Below, piece after piece: positions 47,696 to 64,000 of a stretch of DNA of 64,000 nucleotides. Numbering within the stretch: position 1 is the first letter of the stretch; each line of letters opens with the position of its first letter. The stretch is from the NCBI GenBank assembly GCA_965153355.1, contig OZ231127.1:58466001-58530000 (forward strand). The letters run 5' to 3'. The DNA comes from Flaccisagitta enflata (Eukaryota; Chaetognatha; Sagittoidea; Aphragmophora). The translations under genes were made by a program, and so were the position numbers. The notes beneath the pieces were generated by a model. The model was not told the DNA's origin. It searched no databases and saw nothing but the letters and a program-made list of their open reading frames with translations.

Positions 47696-48541
47696 CCGTC
47701 ACATGGGGCTAATCGGGACACTTTTTCTAAATTCTGCTCTGTATCTTTGAAATTCCCATAGATAAATCCCAGCATGGTTCCCCCTTAATTACTACTGATG
47801 TAGGGCTTATTACACGCAAAGAACCAAAATCCAATACCAACCCCTTGGAGGAGAATTTTCTTGATAAATGCTCTGTCCCATTCCCAATAAGCCCCGTAGT
47901 GGGGCAAATCGGGATGCCATTACTTTACTGTGTCGTCCCGATTAGCCCCGCTCTAACCATATTTTTCCGATTTAACAAGATCTATCATAACAAAATCTAA
48001 TAAATCTAAACCCGGTCTAACTTTTATTGTAATTATGGCATGAATGTCCCTAATTAGACTTTCTCAATGGCATTCCATGAAAATTTATTGATTTTATGAC
48101 CCTTTATATAAGCTAACATGGTGTCCCGATTAGCCCCGTGTTTTTCCAAAAATATGATTATTTACCAAAATTGAGTTTGTAAACAAACAAGTTTTCTTGA
48201 AAGCCCCTCATACATTGCCCTCAGAATTACTGACTACTTATAGTTGAAGGTACCCAAAGGTGACATTAAGCACTTCATCCAGTGTTGAGCCAGAGCGACA
48301 ATTTTTAGGCTATGTTGATTTCTCATTTTTTCCATATTGTTGACAATTCAAGTTTAGAACTATTTAGAATGGTTATAAAACAATATAAACCGCTGTATGT
48401 CACCCTGAATTAACTATATATTGCAAAAATGATGAGAGAAACAAAAAAAAGTTGACCGGGTTTGAAATATCACATTGAGAACCATTTTTTAGATTGCTGT
48501 CCCGATTAGCCCCTGCTGTCCCGATTAGCCCCGTGTGATGG
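47696..48541. mobile_element. TA-flanked element with GGGGCTAATCGGGACA ends
   Basis: Left CCGTCACATGGGGCTAATCG, right inverse of CCATCACACGGGGCTAATCG; TA at 47694-47695 and 48542-48543. The terminal phrase is reiterated internally (47885-47955, 48122-48140, 48500-48535). 846 bp, no frame. Same construction as 42866-44377 with a different phrase. Confidence 0.7.
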
Positions 48542-48907
48542 TACGATTAATTGCCCTTGATTTGATCTAAAAGATAAAATGATTTGCAGTGACTGAAAAA
48601 AAAACTTGTTAAAAAATGATCAATGCCTACGACTTTCTTCCCCACAGCGACAGCCACCATTACTGGTAGAATTTAATCTGTAACATGTTGGGGTGCAGTG
48701 AATGGACATTTTTTTTCTTAAAGGTAAAGCAGTGCTTAAGTACTCGTACGTATACAGTATCTGATCAGTGCTAAGTGAGAACGGAATGCTGAATGATCAA
48801 TGTCGTGTGACTTGCGTCCTACAGCACTTTGCAGATTTTGTCTTGCATAAATGCTTCTTGTCTTTATAAATGTAAAAAAAAATTTGTATTGTTGGACTAA
48901 TCCAATT

Positions 48908-49070
48908 ACTAGTTGTGGACAGGCAACTTTATAAGAGGCTTTGTCCGTTTGTCCGTCTATTGGTCTGTAGGTCCGGCCGTGGACACAAGTCAAAAAGTGG
49001 GAAAACGCGCATTTCTGCCCCTGCCCACCTGTCCACAACTTTTATGGGCCTTGTATCCGGCCTTGTTTTT
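48908..49070 (-). mobile_element. GTTGTGGACAG-type hairpin element
   Basis: Tail TACTAGTTGTGGACAGGCAACT, short tract, GACACAAGTCAAAAAG, CCCCTGCCCACC, head TGTCCACAACTTTTATGGG, GTATCCGGCCTTGTTTTT. AGTTGTGGACAG at the tail and CTGTCCACAACT at the head are perfect 12-bp inverses. Confidence 0.75.
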
Positions 49071-49327
49071 AGTCGCGTGCTACGCGACTCTACACCCCGC
49101 TATGTTGGTTGGTCGGTCGGTCGGTCGGTCGGTCGGTCGGTTGGTCGGTCGGTCGGTCGGTCGGTCGGTCGGTCGGTCGGTCGGTCGGTCGGTCCCCTTT
49201 TTACTTTTTCGGCGTTTTTGAGCTTTTTGAGCACACGGCTCCTGCCCAGATGCCCTAGTGACCTTCTTCAGCACTGCTCCTGCCCACTCGCACGCGACTA
49301 GGGTAGCCGTGTATCCAGCCTTGTTTT
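49066..49327 (-). mobile_element. GTCGCG-type hairpin element abutting the previous one
   Basis: TTTTTAGTCGCGTGCTACGCGACT tail, uninterrupted (GGTC)n of about 90 bp, body TTTGAGC, CTCCTGCCCAG, head CACTCGCACGCGACTAGGG, GTATCCAGCCTTGTTTT. Shares the TTTTT with the head of 48908-49070. Confidence 0.8.
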
Positions 49328-49689
49328 AAATATCTCCAATTTTGCTAGCCAGTTTTCACGCTTAATTTCATGCTTCAGTTTTGGAATAATATTACAGGCG
49401 TGTATGAAGTTGAGTATTCCCTCCCTTCCAAATGGTAGTAACTGATTACTACAACACATTTTAAAACTATTTGAACCTATAATATACTGTTTTACTAGTT
49501 TTAGGGGAAGGAAATCATAGATTTTGTAATTTGACGCGACGCATAGTGGGGAAGAAAATCGAAGGAAGGGGGAGGGGGGGAATAAAATCAAAAACCATTA
49601 AATTATGTACACCCCTTCTAATACGGCCCTGCCCCTGAAAGAAAACCAAAATACATGTTTCCATTTTTAGGTCAATTTTGGGGTAATTC

Positions 49690-50450
49690 ACAACCTTTTC
49701 CCCCCCTTATTTGACACACTTTTACCGCAAAAATGGAAAAAAGGGAAGTAGATATTTCAGCTACTTTTCAGTCCCGTGCACACGACTCTACAACCCGCTC
49801 TGCCTGTCGGTCCGTCGGTCCGTCCGTTGGTCCGTCGTGCTTAGCTTTTTTGGTGTTTACAGGCGGTTTTGGGGTTACTGCTCCTGCCCAACTGCTTGGT
49901 TGGTCAATTTCATCACTGCCCCTGCCCACCTGCATGCAACTAGGGTAGCCGTGTATGCGACCTTGTTTGAGAAGAATTGAAATCTGCTTTCAAAATAACA
50001 AAATTACCGTTTTGAAATTTTTAACCAAAAAATGGCTCAAAGGTTCGATTCAGGGGTCTTTTGTGACCTTTAACCCCCTTTTGCCTCACTAAGAATTAGA
50101 AAATGTAAAAAAGAAGAGTAGATTCTTCAGCTACTTTTTTAAGAAGAATTCAAATCTGCTCTCAAAATAGCGATATTCCTATTTTGAAATTTATACCAAA
50201 AAAATGGTTCGAAGGTTCAGTTTGGGGGTCTTTTTGACCTTTGACCCCCTTTTTGACCTATTTATAATAAAAAAATGAAAAAAAGAAAAGTAGATTCTTC
50301 AGCTAATTTTTTGATGGAGAATCCAAATTTGCTTTCAGAAAAGAAAAATTTCCATTTTGAAATTTTGACCTCCTATAGGGGGTCCCCTTGTGACCCCTTG
50401 ACCTTTGACCTCCATGGTCGAATCATCCCCGACCTTATTCGGACCTTCCA
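49690..50450. repeat. Tandem ~175-bp units interrupted by a hairpin element
   Basis: The phrase GTAGAT(A/T)(T/C)TTCAGCTA(C/A)TTTT occurs at about 49748, 50118 and 50289, each followed by AGAAT(T/C)NAAAT(C/T)TGCT and TTTTGAAATTT. Without the 205-bp element at 49764 the spacing is about 165-175 bp. Coding not supported. Confidence 0.6.
49764..49968 (-). mobile_element. GTCGCG-type hairpin element in a tandem unit
   Basis: Tail CAGTCCCGTGCACACGACTC (degenerate), CCGTCGGTCC tract, TTTTTTGGTGTTTACAGGCG, CTCCTGCCC, head CACCTGCATGCAACTAGGG..GTATGCGACCTTG. Confidence 0.7.
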
Positions 50451-50718
50451 AAAGTGTAAGATGGAAGGTAAGGACCTTATCTCTAATGTATTTCTTGTGC
50501 ATGAGTCAATTCCAAAAAAAACGCCTGAAGTTAGGACCCTAGCTCTAGTGAAGCTCGACTGTATCTCTAAATTTTTGAGTTTTTTGGGTATTTTAAGGAA
50601 AGAAGAAAGAAAGGATGGAATGTACGAATGGGAAGAAGACAGGAAGGAAAGAAGGAAGGAAAGTTGGAAGGAAGAGGGGAGGGAAGGTAGGGAGGAAAAG
50701 AAGGAAGGGAAACACGGA

Positions 50719-51203
50719 AACAAGTCATCCAAGGATCGCACATGGTCAGCGGTACCCGATGCCCTGCTTGGAGTGATTAGCTGAAGAAGTGGAGTGAGAG
50801 CAGGGCAGCGGCCCCAAAGGACCGATGTCCTGTAGGACACAGGGGTGAACCGTTACGTCTGTCTGACATATTATTCAATGAGAATTTGAGGTCTGAGAGG
50901 CTGGATCTAGGGCCCAAGAGGCTGGATTTGAGGCCCAAGAGGCTGGATTTGAGGCCCAAGAGGCTGGATTTGAGGCTAGAGAGGCTGGATTTGAGGCCTG
51001 AGAGGCTGTATTTGAGGCCTGAGAGGCTGGATTTGAGGCCTGAGAGGCCAGATTTGAGGCCTGAGAGGCCAGATTTGAGGCCTGAGAGGCTTGAGAAGCT
51101 TCGGAGGGGGGGGGACGTACATACGTACGTAATGTCAGACGGACGTAACGGTTCACCCCTGTGTCCTACAGGACATCGGCCCTTTGGGGCCGCTGCCCAA
51201 AAA
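50719..51203 (+). mobile_element. Family C hairpin element
   Basis: AACAAGTCATCCAAGGATCG, GGTCAGCGGTACCCGATGCC; proximal arm 50800-50875 (GGGCAGCGGCCCCAAAGGAC, CCTGTAGGACACAGGGGTGA); about 10 units GAGGCCTGAGAGGCTGGATT; distal arm 51130-51203 ending GGGGCCGCTGCCCAAAAA. (GGAA)-rich DNA flanks both sides. Confidence 0.75.
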
Positions 51204-51863
51204 GGAAGCAGGGGAGGGAGGAGGAAGAAAACGGAGGGAGGAAAGAGAAGGAGGCAGAAAGAGAAGGGAAGTAAGAATGGAAGGAAGGGAAGGAAGTACG
51301 GAGGGAAGGAAAGGAGGAAAGATAGGAAGAAAGGGGAGGGCGAAAAAGAAGGGAGAAAAAAGGAAGGAAGGAATTTTTTTTTATTCAAACAATTTTCAAT
51401 ATTTCTTAAAGTTTTTTTTTCAAATAATGATTGTGGTATTGTGCAATTTCGCTATTTTAGGCTTCTTTCCTCCTTCCTTCGCTCAGTTCTTTGCTTCCTT
51501 CTTTACTGCCCTTTGCAATGCCTGTTCTTCCTTTCTCCCACCCATCCCACCTACTTTACCTTAATTGATACACTCTCTTTCCTTCATCACTGCCTTTTCA
51601 TTCCAGACTGCCTCCCTCTACCTTTAAACCTTTCCCCATTGTTTTTTTTCCTCTTTCCTTCCTTCCTTTCTTCCTTTCCCCCACCCTTCCTTCCTTCCTT
51701 TTCTCTCTTTCTACCCGCCTTCCTTCCTTTTCATCTTTCTTTCCTTCCTGCTTTCCTTTTGTTCATTCCTTCCTTCTTTTCTTCCCGCTTTCCTTCCATT
51801 CCTACCTTCCATCCTTTCTTCCTTCCTTCCTCTCCTTCTTTCCTCCTTTTTTGAAAACCTTAC
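51204..51863. repeat. (GGAA)-rich then (CCTT)-rich low-complexity DNA
   Basis: Purine-rich to 51375, mixed to 51460, pyrimidine-rich to 51855. Long Arg/Glu or Phe/Leu/Pro frames across it are compositional. Confidence 0.85.
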
Positions 51864-52470
51864 TTTTTAGGTGCGCCATGGCACCTCTATAACTAGCTCT
51901 GTCTGTCGGTCAGTCGGTTGGTCGGTCGTTTGGTCGGTTGGTCGGTCTGTCACGCTCGAGTTGAAAATCTCTAAAAGAAGCAAAAATCACTAGAAATGAT
52001 TCAGAAATAAGATATGATGATTTTTTGGTGCGCCATAGCACTTCAATAAAAGGCTCTGTCCCTCTGTCCCTCACGCTCCAATAAAAAAACGCTAAAAATG
52101 TTTGAAATCAATTGAAAGCTCATCTCGTTCATCAATGATGATACTCGTCATTTCATCCACTAAAGTAATAAACTACGGTTAGGTCTGATAGAGTTGGGGA
52201 TAGGTCTGATAGAGCTCGGGATAGGTCTGATAGAGCTCAGGGTAGGTCTGATAGAGCTAGGGATAGGTCTGATAGAGCTAGGGATAGGTCTGATAGAGCT
52301 AGGGATAGGTCTGATAGAGCTAGGGATAGGTCTGATAGAGCTAGGGATAGGTCTGATAGGGCTAGGGATAGGTCTGATAGAGCTAGGGATAGGTCTTATG
52401 GAGCTAGGGATAGGTCTAAGAATAGATAACGCCCGGCGCACCGTCTTGGCCCGTGTATCCGGCCTTGTTC
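51864..52470 (-). mobile_element. GTGCGCC-type hairpin element with two tail modules
   Basis: Close copy of 44913-45544: tail TTTTTAGGTGCGCCATGGCAC, internal second tail module at 52025 (GGTGCGCCATAGCACT), about 16 units GATAGAGCTAGGGATAGGTC (52180-52420), head GCCCGGCGCACCGTC..GGCCTTG. Ile/Gly/Leu-rich frames are artefacts. Confidence 0.8.
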
Positions 52471-52685
52471 TTTTTAGTTGCGGACACGCAACTCTATAAG
52501 AGGCTTTGCCCGTCCGTTGGTCCATCCGTCGGTCCGTCGTGATCGAGTCGAAAAGTGGAAAAACAAGCATTTTAGATACTTTTTTGTTGGTGTTTGTGTG
52601 TCGGGTTGGGGGTTGGGGTGTGGATGGGGGTTAGATGCCCCTGCCCACCCGACCGCAACGATATTGTGACCCCGTGTCACTTGTT
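52471..52685 (-). mobile_element. GTTGCG-type hairpin element abutting the previous one
   Basis: TTTTTAGTTGCGGACACGCAACT tail, TAAGAGGCTTTGCCCGTCCG, CGAGTCGAAAAGTGG, GGGTTGGGGGTTGGGGTG, CCCCTGCCCACCCGACCGCAACG head, then GTGACCCCGTGTCACTTGTT. Pyrimidine-rich DNA follows to 52860. Confidence 0.7.
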
Positions 52686-52903
52686 CTTTACTTCCTTCCT
52701 ATGTTCCATTTCCCCTTGTTTTCTTTTTCTTTGAATTCTTTTCTCTTTTTTTTCTTTTTTTCTCTTTCTTTTTTCCTTTTTTCCCCCTTTTTTCCTTCCT
52801 TTTCCTTTTTTTTTTCTTTCATCTTTCCTTTTCTTTTCTTTTCCTTCCTTCCTTCCCTTCCTGCTGGCCTAGCTACCTTCCTGCGAGCGCCGCTCGCGCT
52901 TGG

Positions 52904-54646
<1,743 letters not shown>

Positions 54647-54747
54647 CGTTTTGTTTTTGTTTTTTTTTTCTTTCTAGTTTTTATGAGATTGTGTAATGGA
54701 TGATAAGACAAATCGCATAGTTTATATTTGCAAGAGGCATTTCTTGA

Positions 54748-54971
54748 AACAAGGCCAGATACACGGCTACCCCAGTCGCGTGCGGGTGGGCAGGGGCTAT
54801 ATTTGAGGTCACTTGATCACTTGGGCACGATCAGTGAGGCCTAAGACCACAAAATCCCCAAAAAAGTAAAGTGTGACGGATGGACCGACGGATGGACGGA
54901 CCAACGGACCGATGGACCGACGGACGGACTGACAAAGCAGGGTGTAGAGTCGCGTAGCACGCGACTAAAAA
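54748..54971 (+). mobile_element. GTCGCG-type hairpin element, complete
   Basis: AACAAGGCCAGATACACGGC, CAGTCGCGTGCGGGTGGGC; ACTTGGGCACGATCAGTGAG; AAAAAGTAAAGTGTGACGG; GGAC/GACC tract; GGTGTAGAGTCGCGTAGCAC, GCGACTAAAAA. Stem GTCGCGT-AGC-ACGCGAC. Confidence 0.8.
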
Positions 54972-55245
54972 GACAGCTATTCTCCAACATTCGAGAGTCC
55001 GGCCTAGAAACAGGGGTGTATAAGATTGAACCGCTCTTGAATCCTTCCCCCATCCCTCGCCTTTGGTTTTCTTCCTTGTGAGATGTTGAGTCGCTTAAAA
55101 AATTAGTAATTTTCTACCCCATAAAGCGTTAAAAGTTAAAAATAGCTCAAACCGTGTCAATTTGTGTCATACTAATCATATTCGATGTTTTAGAACTACA
55201 AAAAACATTGAATATTCCTTAAATTTTCTTTTTTTCTCTCTCTTT

Positions 55246-55497
55246 TTCCCTAGGCTAGGATATGGGCCTCGAGGCTGAGATATGGACCTGGAGGTTGGAG
55301 GGAGGGGGGGTACGAAGGAGGAGAAGAAGAAGGAGGAGGAGAAAATTCCCCATATGTGTGAAAGCATAGGTCATCGACCCCTTTGGGGCCGCTGCCCAAA
55401 AAGGGGACCAACCGACCGACCGACCGACCGACCGACCGACCAACCGACCGACCGACCGACATAGCGGGGTGTAGAGTCGCGTAGCATGCGACTAAAA
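55246..55497 (+). mobile_element. Family C fragment joined to a GTCGCG tail
   Basis: GAGGCTGAGATATGGACC units and GAAAATTCCCCATATGTGTG, CATAGGTCATCGACCCC, GGGGCCGCTGCCCAAAAA (ends 55401), then GGGGACC, (GACC)n, GCGGGGTGTAGAGTCGCG, TAGCATGCGACTAAAAA. Either two truncated elements side by side or a hybrid. Confidence 0.6.
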
Positions 55498-55749
55498 ATG
55501 CCTGCTCTTACATGCTACGTCCATCTGCCATCTTTTCATTAATGTACATGTCAGAGGTAAGTACATTTTACAGTCTGTAAAAAAGAAACAATTACCCATA
55601 GAAACAAGGTATCCCACCTAGAAGGTATACAGTTTGTCGGTCTCTTCAAATAACTTCTATGCTTCGAGGCTCAACTTTACTAAAGTATCCCAAGCAAACA
55701 TTCCGTGTAAACTTTATGATTTTGTAGCAATTGAATCATTCTTATTGTA

Positions 55750-55785
<36 letters not shown>

Positions 55786-55787
55786 CT

Positions 55788-55884
<97 letters not shown>

Positions 55885-56810
55885 CGTAATGAATAAATAG
55901 ATGAGAAAAATAAAGGGATAAATGAAAAAAATAAAAAATTCATTCCCCTTACCTCTAGTCCATTTTCTTCACTATGTGGTCTAGGGATCTTTTAATTTTT
56001 CCCATGTATATTTATTAGCTTGTACCTAAATGACAAAAAGTGATAAATTTGGCATTCCACATGCACTTTATGCTGTGGGGTTGTCTTGAGCTCCTGTTAA
56101 GATCAGTTTTGCAACTCAAATCCTACTTTAAGCTTTCCGCGTCTCACCCTTGCTTAAATATCTGTTTTGATGGCAGATTTCAAATCTGCAGAGAAAACTG
56201 TAAATTGAAAGTGCTTTCCTTTTTTCAATATTCCAACTAGAAGGTGCTCAAAATAAGCGTCAAAGTTTGCAAAACTTACCTTTCTCTTTTATTTCTTTGT
56301 AAAATCGCCGAACTTACCTTTTTGTCATATCTTCAAGATGAATTTTGACTATGATCCCGAAGGAATTTTGAAAAAAGGAGAGCACTTCCAATTATCAGTT
56401 TTTCATGCAGATTTCAAATATGCAGTCAAAAATGGGATTTTAGTAACTTGTATTTTTTGGTTTCCTTTAGGCTAAAGGAAATTTCAAGGTAAGGCGCGGC
56501 CAGCAAGATGCAAAATTTTCAAACTGAAATTGATGTCATTAGAAGCCCAAGACAGCCCAACAACAAGAACTACTTGTAGAATTCTGATTTTATTGTTTAT
56601 TGTCATTTCGGTACAAGCTAATATTTATATTTAGTGACATGGTGAGGAGATCAGCTCTTCTACTATATCAAAAGTAGCATTCAGACATCAAATTCAGAAA
56701 ACCGGTAGGCGCACAATCAAAAATAACGATTTTGAATTACAGAAATAAAATCATATGAAATAAAGTATGACTGAAACCATGACCTATATGATTTACCATC
56801 ATCACGACCA
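55498..56810. other. Mostly unassigned DNA with an (AAC)n run
   Basis: (AAC)n at 55750-55884. The remainder is AT-rich with no supported gene, although CAGATTTCAAAT(C/A)TGCA recurs at about 56172 and 56405. Confidence 0.5.
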
Positions 56811-57075
56811 AGGGATGTGGAAGCGGAAGCGGAAGCGGAAGCGCTTAATCAGATGCTTCCGCTCCGCTTCCGCTTCCAATTAGCCTAAAAATTTTTTTCC
56901 GCTTCCGCTTCCGCTTGCAATGAATCTTTAAAATCTTCTTCCGCTTCCGCTTCCGCTTCCAATGAATTTTCAAATTGCGCTTCCGCTTCCGCTTCTGCTC
57001 ATACTGAAAAAGTACCGCTTCCACCCGCTTCCGCTTCCGCTTCCGCTTCCGCTTCCGCTTCCGCTTCTGCATCTC
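56811..57075. mobile_element. Inverted (GGAAGC)n element
   Basis: AGGGATGTGGAAGCGGAAGC at the left faces GCTTCCGCTTCTGCATCTCT at the right. Runs of GGAAGC on the left arm and GCTTCC on the right surround short AT-rich spacers. Possibly a hAT-like MITE; no duplication detected. Confidence 0.45.
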
Positions 57076-57140
57076 TACTTGTAATGACTCAGTATACTCT
57101 TCAATGACTTTAAATGACTTAAACAAATAAAATTGATAAA

Positions 57141-57206
57141 AATGTAATATGACGGACCGGCGGACAGACGGACAAAGCGGGGTGTAGCGTCGCGTGCACG
57201 CGACTC
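57141..57206 (+). mobile_element. Tail fragment of a GTCGCG-type hairpin element
   Basis: TAATATGACGGACCGGCGG, ACAAAGCGGGGTGTAGCG, TCGCGTGCACGCGACTC then AAAAA. No head within reach. Confidence 0.6.
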
Positions 57207-57496
57207 AAAAAAAAAAATGCCACGCTTGCTTCTATAATGGTTTTTCATTGGTAAGAGAATAGATATTGGATGTCTTAAAAAGCTACAGTTGTGTCCCGAG
57301 TGTTTTCAAACTTGACAAGCAAGATAATGAGGTTAGATGAATTTCTATTTGCGTTTAGCTTAAAGTGACCAATCACCTCAGAAAGTAAATAAAGACTGTG
57401 ATATGGCACAGATGGCTGTTTTCCAAAGTTTGTGGTAACATTTTTTAAGACATCACCACAGTAGAATGTCCTCTTTTCTACTGACCATCATTTCTC

Positions 57497-62700
<5,204 letters not shown>

Positions 62701-63330
62701 ACTACATCACTCATAACAAAACTTCCCCAAAAAATAATAACAAGAAAAACAATAACAAAAACAACAAAAACAACGATAACCACAAAAACAACAAAAGAAA
62801 CAATGACTATGACAACGACAGCAACAACGACAACACCACACAACGCATTTAGACCGCCATTAACGGAACAGGGATCTTCAATCGCAGAACAGGGTCAGTT
62901 TTATTACTTTATAAGGATCTGATTGTCAGACTTACACCGCTGTCAGACTTAAGCCCATGTAAAAAAAAAAGGCAAAAAATAAAAAAAATAAAGAAAATAT
63001 AAATCAGGAAGAGAAAAAGCACACTTTGGGGATTAAAGAGAGAGAATATTTGTCTTTTTATCAAATTTGGCTATCATTTCTTATAAGATTGTAATTTAAG
63101 ATTGGAAAAGACTAAATTAGTAATGAACTCTGTCGGGATTGAAGCTTTGTCGGGCTTAAAACAGCTTGCCGACGGCCTTTTGAGATTCTGCGCCTTACAC
63201 TCATGATCTGGTTTTCCTTGTCTTTAATTTCATCTTAAGAATCGGATCCGGAACAGGAACATTTTTGGTAAAGTTTGGGATCTTAGATCCGATCCAGTAA
63301 AGCAATTATTAAGAGAGAATGTAAGCAGAG
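62701..63330. other. Unassigned DNA
   Basis: Loose AAC/ATA-rich DNA to about 62840, then ordinary AT-rich sequence. Upstream esterase exons would be expected in this direction, but I could not identify one. Confidence 0.4.
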
Positions 63331-63551
63331 TTTTCAGTCGCGTGTTACGCGACTCTGCAACCCGCTTTTTTGGTCCGTCGGTCCGTCCGTCGGTCCGTCC
63401 GTCGGTCCGTCCGTCGGTCCGTCCGTCACAATTTACTTTTTTTGGGTTTTTGCGGTCTTTAGCCTCACTGCACCTGCTCAAATGATTGAGTGACCTCAAA
63501 TACAGCCCCTGCCCACCCGCACGCGACTGGGGTAGCCGTGTATCCGGCCTT
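63331..63551 (-). mobile_element. GTCGCG-type hairpin element
   Basis: TTTTCAGTCGCGTGTTACGCG tail, GTCCGTCGGTCC tract, ATTTACTTTTTTTGGG, CACTGCACCTGCTCAAATG, head CCCGCACGCGACTGGGGTAG, GTATCCGGCCTTC. Confidence 0.75.
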
Positions 63552-63636
63552 CATGAAAATTGTGATTCACTATGTAAAAATGGAACAAGGTGTTGTAATT
63601 GTTAGATATTTTTTTTTGCTGAGAGAAACAAAGAGG

Positions 63637-63638
63637 GA

Positions 63639-63692
<54 letters not shown>

Positions 63693-63856
63693 CTCTTTCT
63701 CTCTACACCCCGCTTTGTCGGTCCGTTGGTCCGTCGGTCCGTCGGTCCGTCCGTCACACTTTACTTTTTTTGGGTTTTTGGGATTTTTGGCTTCACTGCT
63801 CCTGCCAAAATGATCTGGGGACCTCAATTATGGCCCCTGCCCACCCGCACGCGACT
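63637..63856 (-). mobile_element. (TC)n followed by a GTCGCG element without its hairpin
   Basis: (CT)n 63639-63690, then CTACACCCCGCTTTGTCGG, tract, ACTTTACTTTTTTTGGG, CTCCTGCCAAAATG, CCCGCACGCGACTC. Both the terminal hairpin and the GGCCTTG end are replaced by CT repeats. Confidence 0.65.
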
Positions 63857-64000
63857 CTCTTTTTTTTTTCTCTCTCTCTCTCTCTTTTACATAATATCTC
63901 TGCTTGAGTAACTGGCTACTTGAGGCTTGAGGCAAATGAGCGGGCATCGAGATATAACAAAGTAGGCTTTATTAGATCAACCATATGGAGCGAATCGTCA
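63857..64000. other. Unassigned end of window
   Basis: (TC)n to 63887, then unique-looking DNA; nothing called. Confidence 0.4.

Noticed and set aside
49298-49591. 97-codon minus-strand frame (contains LLPFGREGILNFIHACN)
   Set aside because: Protein-like at a glance, but its N-terminus and C-terminus run into repeat DNA and I recognise no family; insufficient for a gene call.

Overview
The window looks like animal (metazoan, probably invertebrate) nuclear DNA. The evidence is spliced genes with GT-AG introns and matching phases, and animal extracellular or membrane protein families: an XK-related/SRCR-like protein, LDL-receptor class A repeats, a beta-1,3-galactosyltransferase, a cholinesterase-like protein and a discoidin-like secreted protein. 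Most of the remaining DNA is microsatellites, minisatellites and small transposable elements. I cannot place the species. I see no rRNA, tRNA, CRISPR array, prokaryotic operon or virus.

Genes. Six multi-exon models could be built by eye, and several include exons too short to stand out alone. (1) Minus strand, 12217-15003: an XK-related membrane protein with an SRCR-like ectodomain, with an in-frame stop followed by 90 more open codons to 11944. (2) Minus, 18706-19599: the last two exons of a protein with an NC..F motif (PPPDE/LRAT-like at best). (3) Plus, 21207-22865: a small single-pass LDLa-like receptor with a tandemly duplicated phase-0 exon. (4) Minus, 30987-35339: a hAT transposase whose five exons join without any frame break (621 aa). 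(5) Minus, 36417-36917: the first two exons of a secreted discoidin-like protein. (6) Minus, 52904-54646: a beta-1,3-galactosyltransferase-like type II protein whose N-terminal and catalytic frames differ by one base inside an AAC repeat. (7) Minus, 57497-61207: the 3' part of a cholinesterase-like gene that lost the nucleophile serine and carries a 57-bp coding repeat at its catalytic-histidine loop.

Repeats. The dominant theme is a superfamily of about 30 short elements. Each has a head beginning AACAAGGC and a tail ending in a hairpin followed by CTAAAAA, with a (GACC/GACG)n tract just inside the tail. At least five hairpin sequences exist, and in each family the head carries the complement of the tail's last 9-12 bases. 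Four near-2-kb versions carry a fixed order of internal minisatellites. Insertions into internally repeated DNA (palindrome, tandem arrays) show the empty sites: insertion is in A/T runs with no more than 1-2 bp duplicated. Together with the microsatellite and terminal hairpin this resembles non-autonomous Helentron-type (HINE/DINE-1/pearl-like) elements; no Rep-helicase is present here. A second hairpin-ended family (called C below) carries a core of about 20-bp repeats. Conventional inverted-repeat DNA elements with TA, TACT or 8-bp target duplications are also present, plus a 3.2-kb palindrome made of three direct and three inverted units of about 570 bp.

Layout: 1-11.6 kb repeats; 11.9-15.0 XK/SRCR gene; 15.1-18.2 repeats; 18.7-19.6 NC..F gene; 19.7-20.7 repeats; 21.2-22.9 LDLa gene; 23.1-30.7 repeats including the split tandem array; 31.0-36.9 hAT and discoidin-like genes; 37.0-52.7 repeats including the palindrome; 52.9-54.6 galactosyltransferase; 54.7-57.2 repeats; 57.5-61.2 esterase-like gene; 61.2-64.0 AAC-rich DNA and more hairpin elements. 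The genes appear functionally unrelated.
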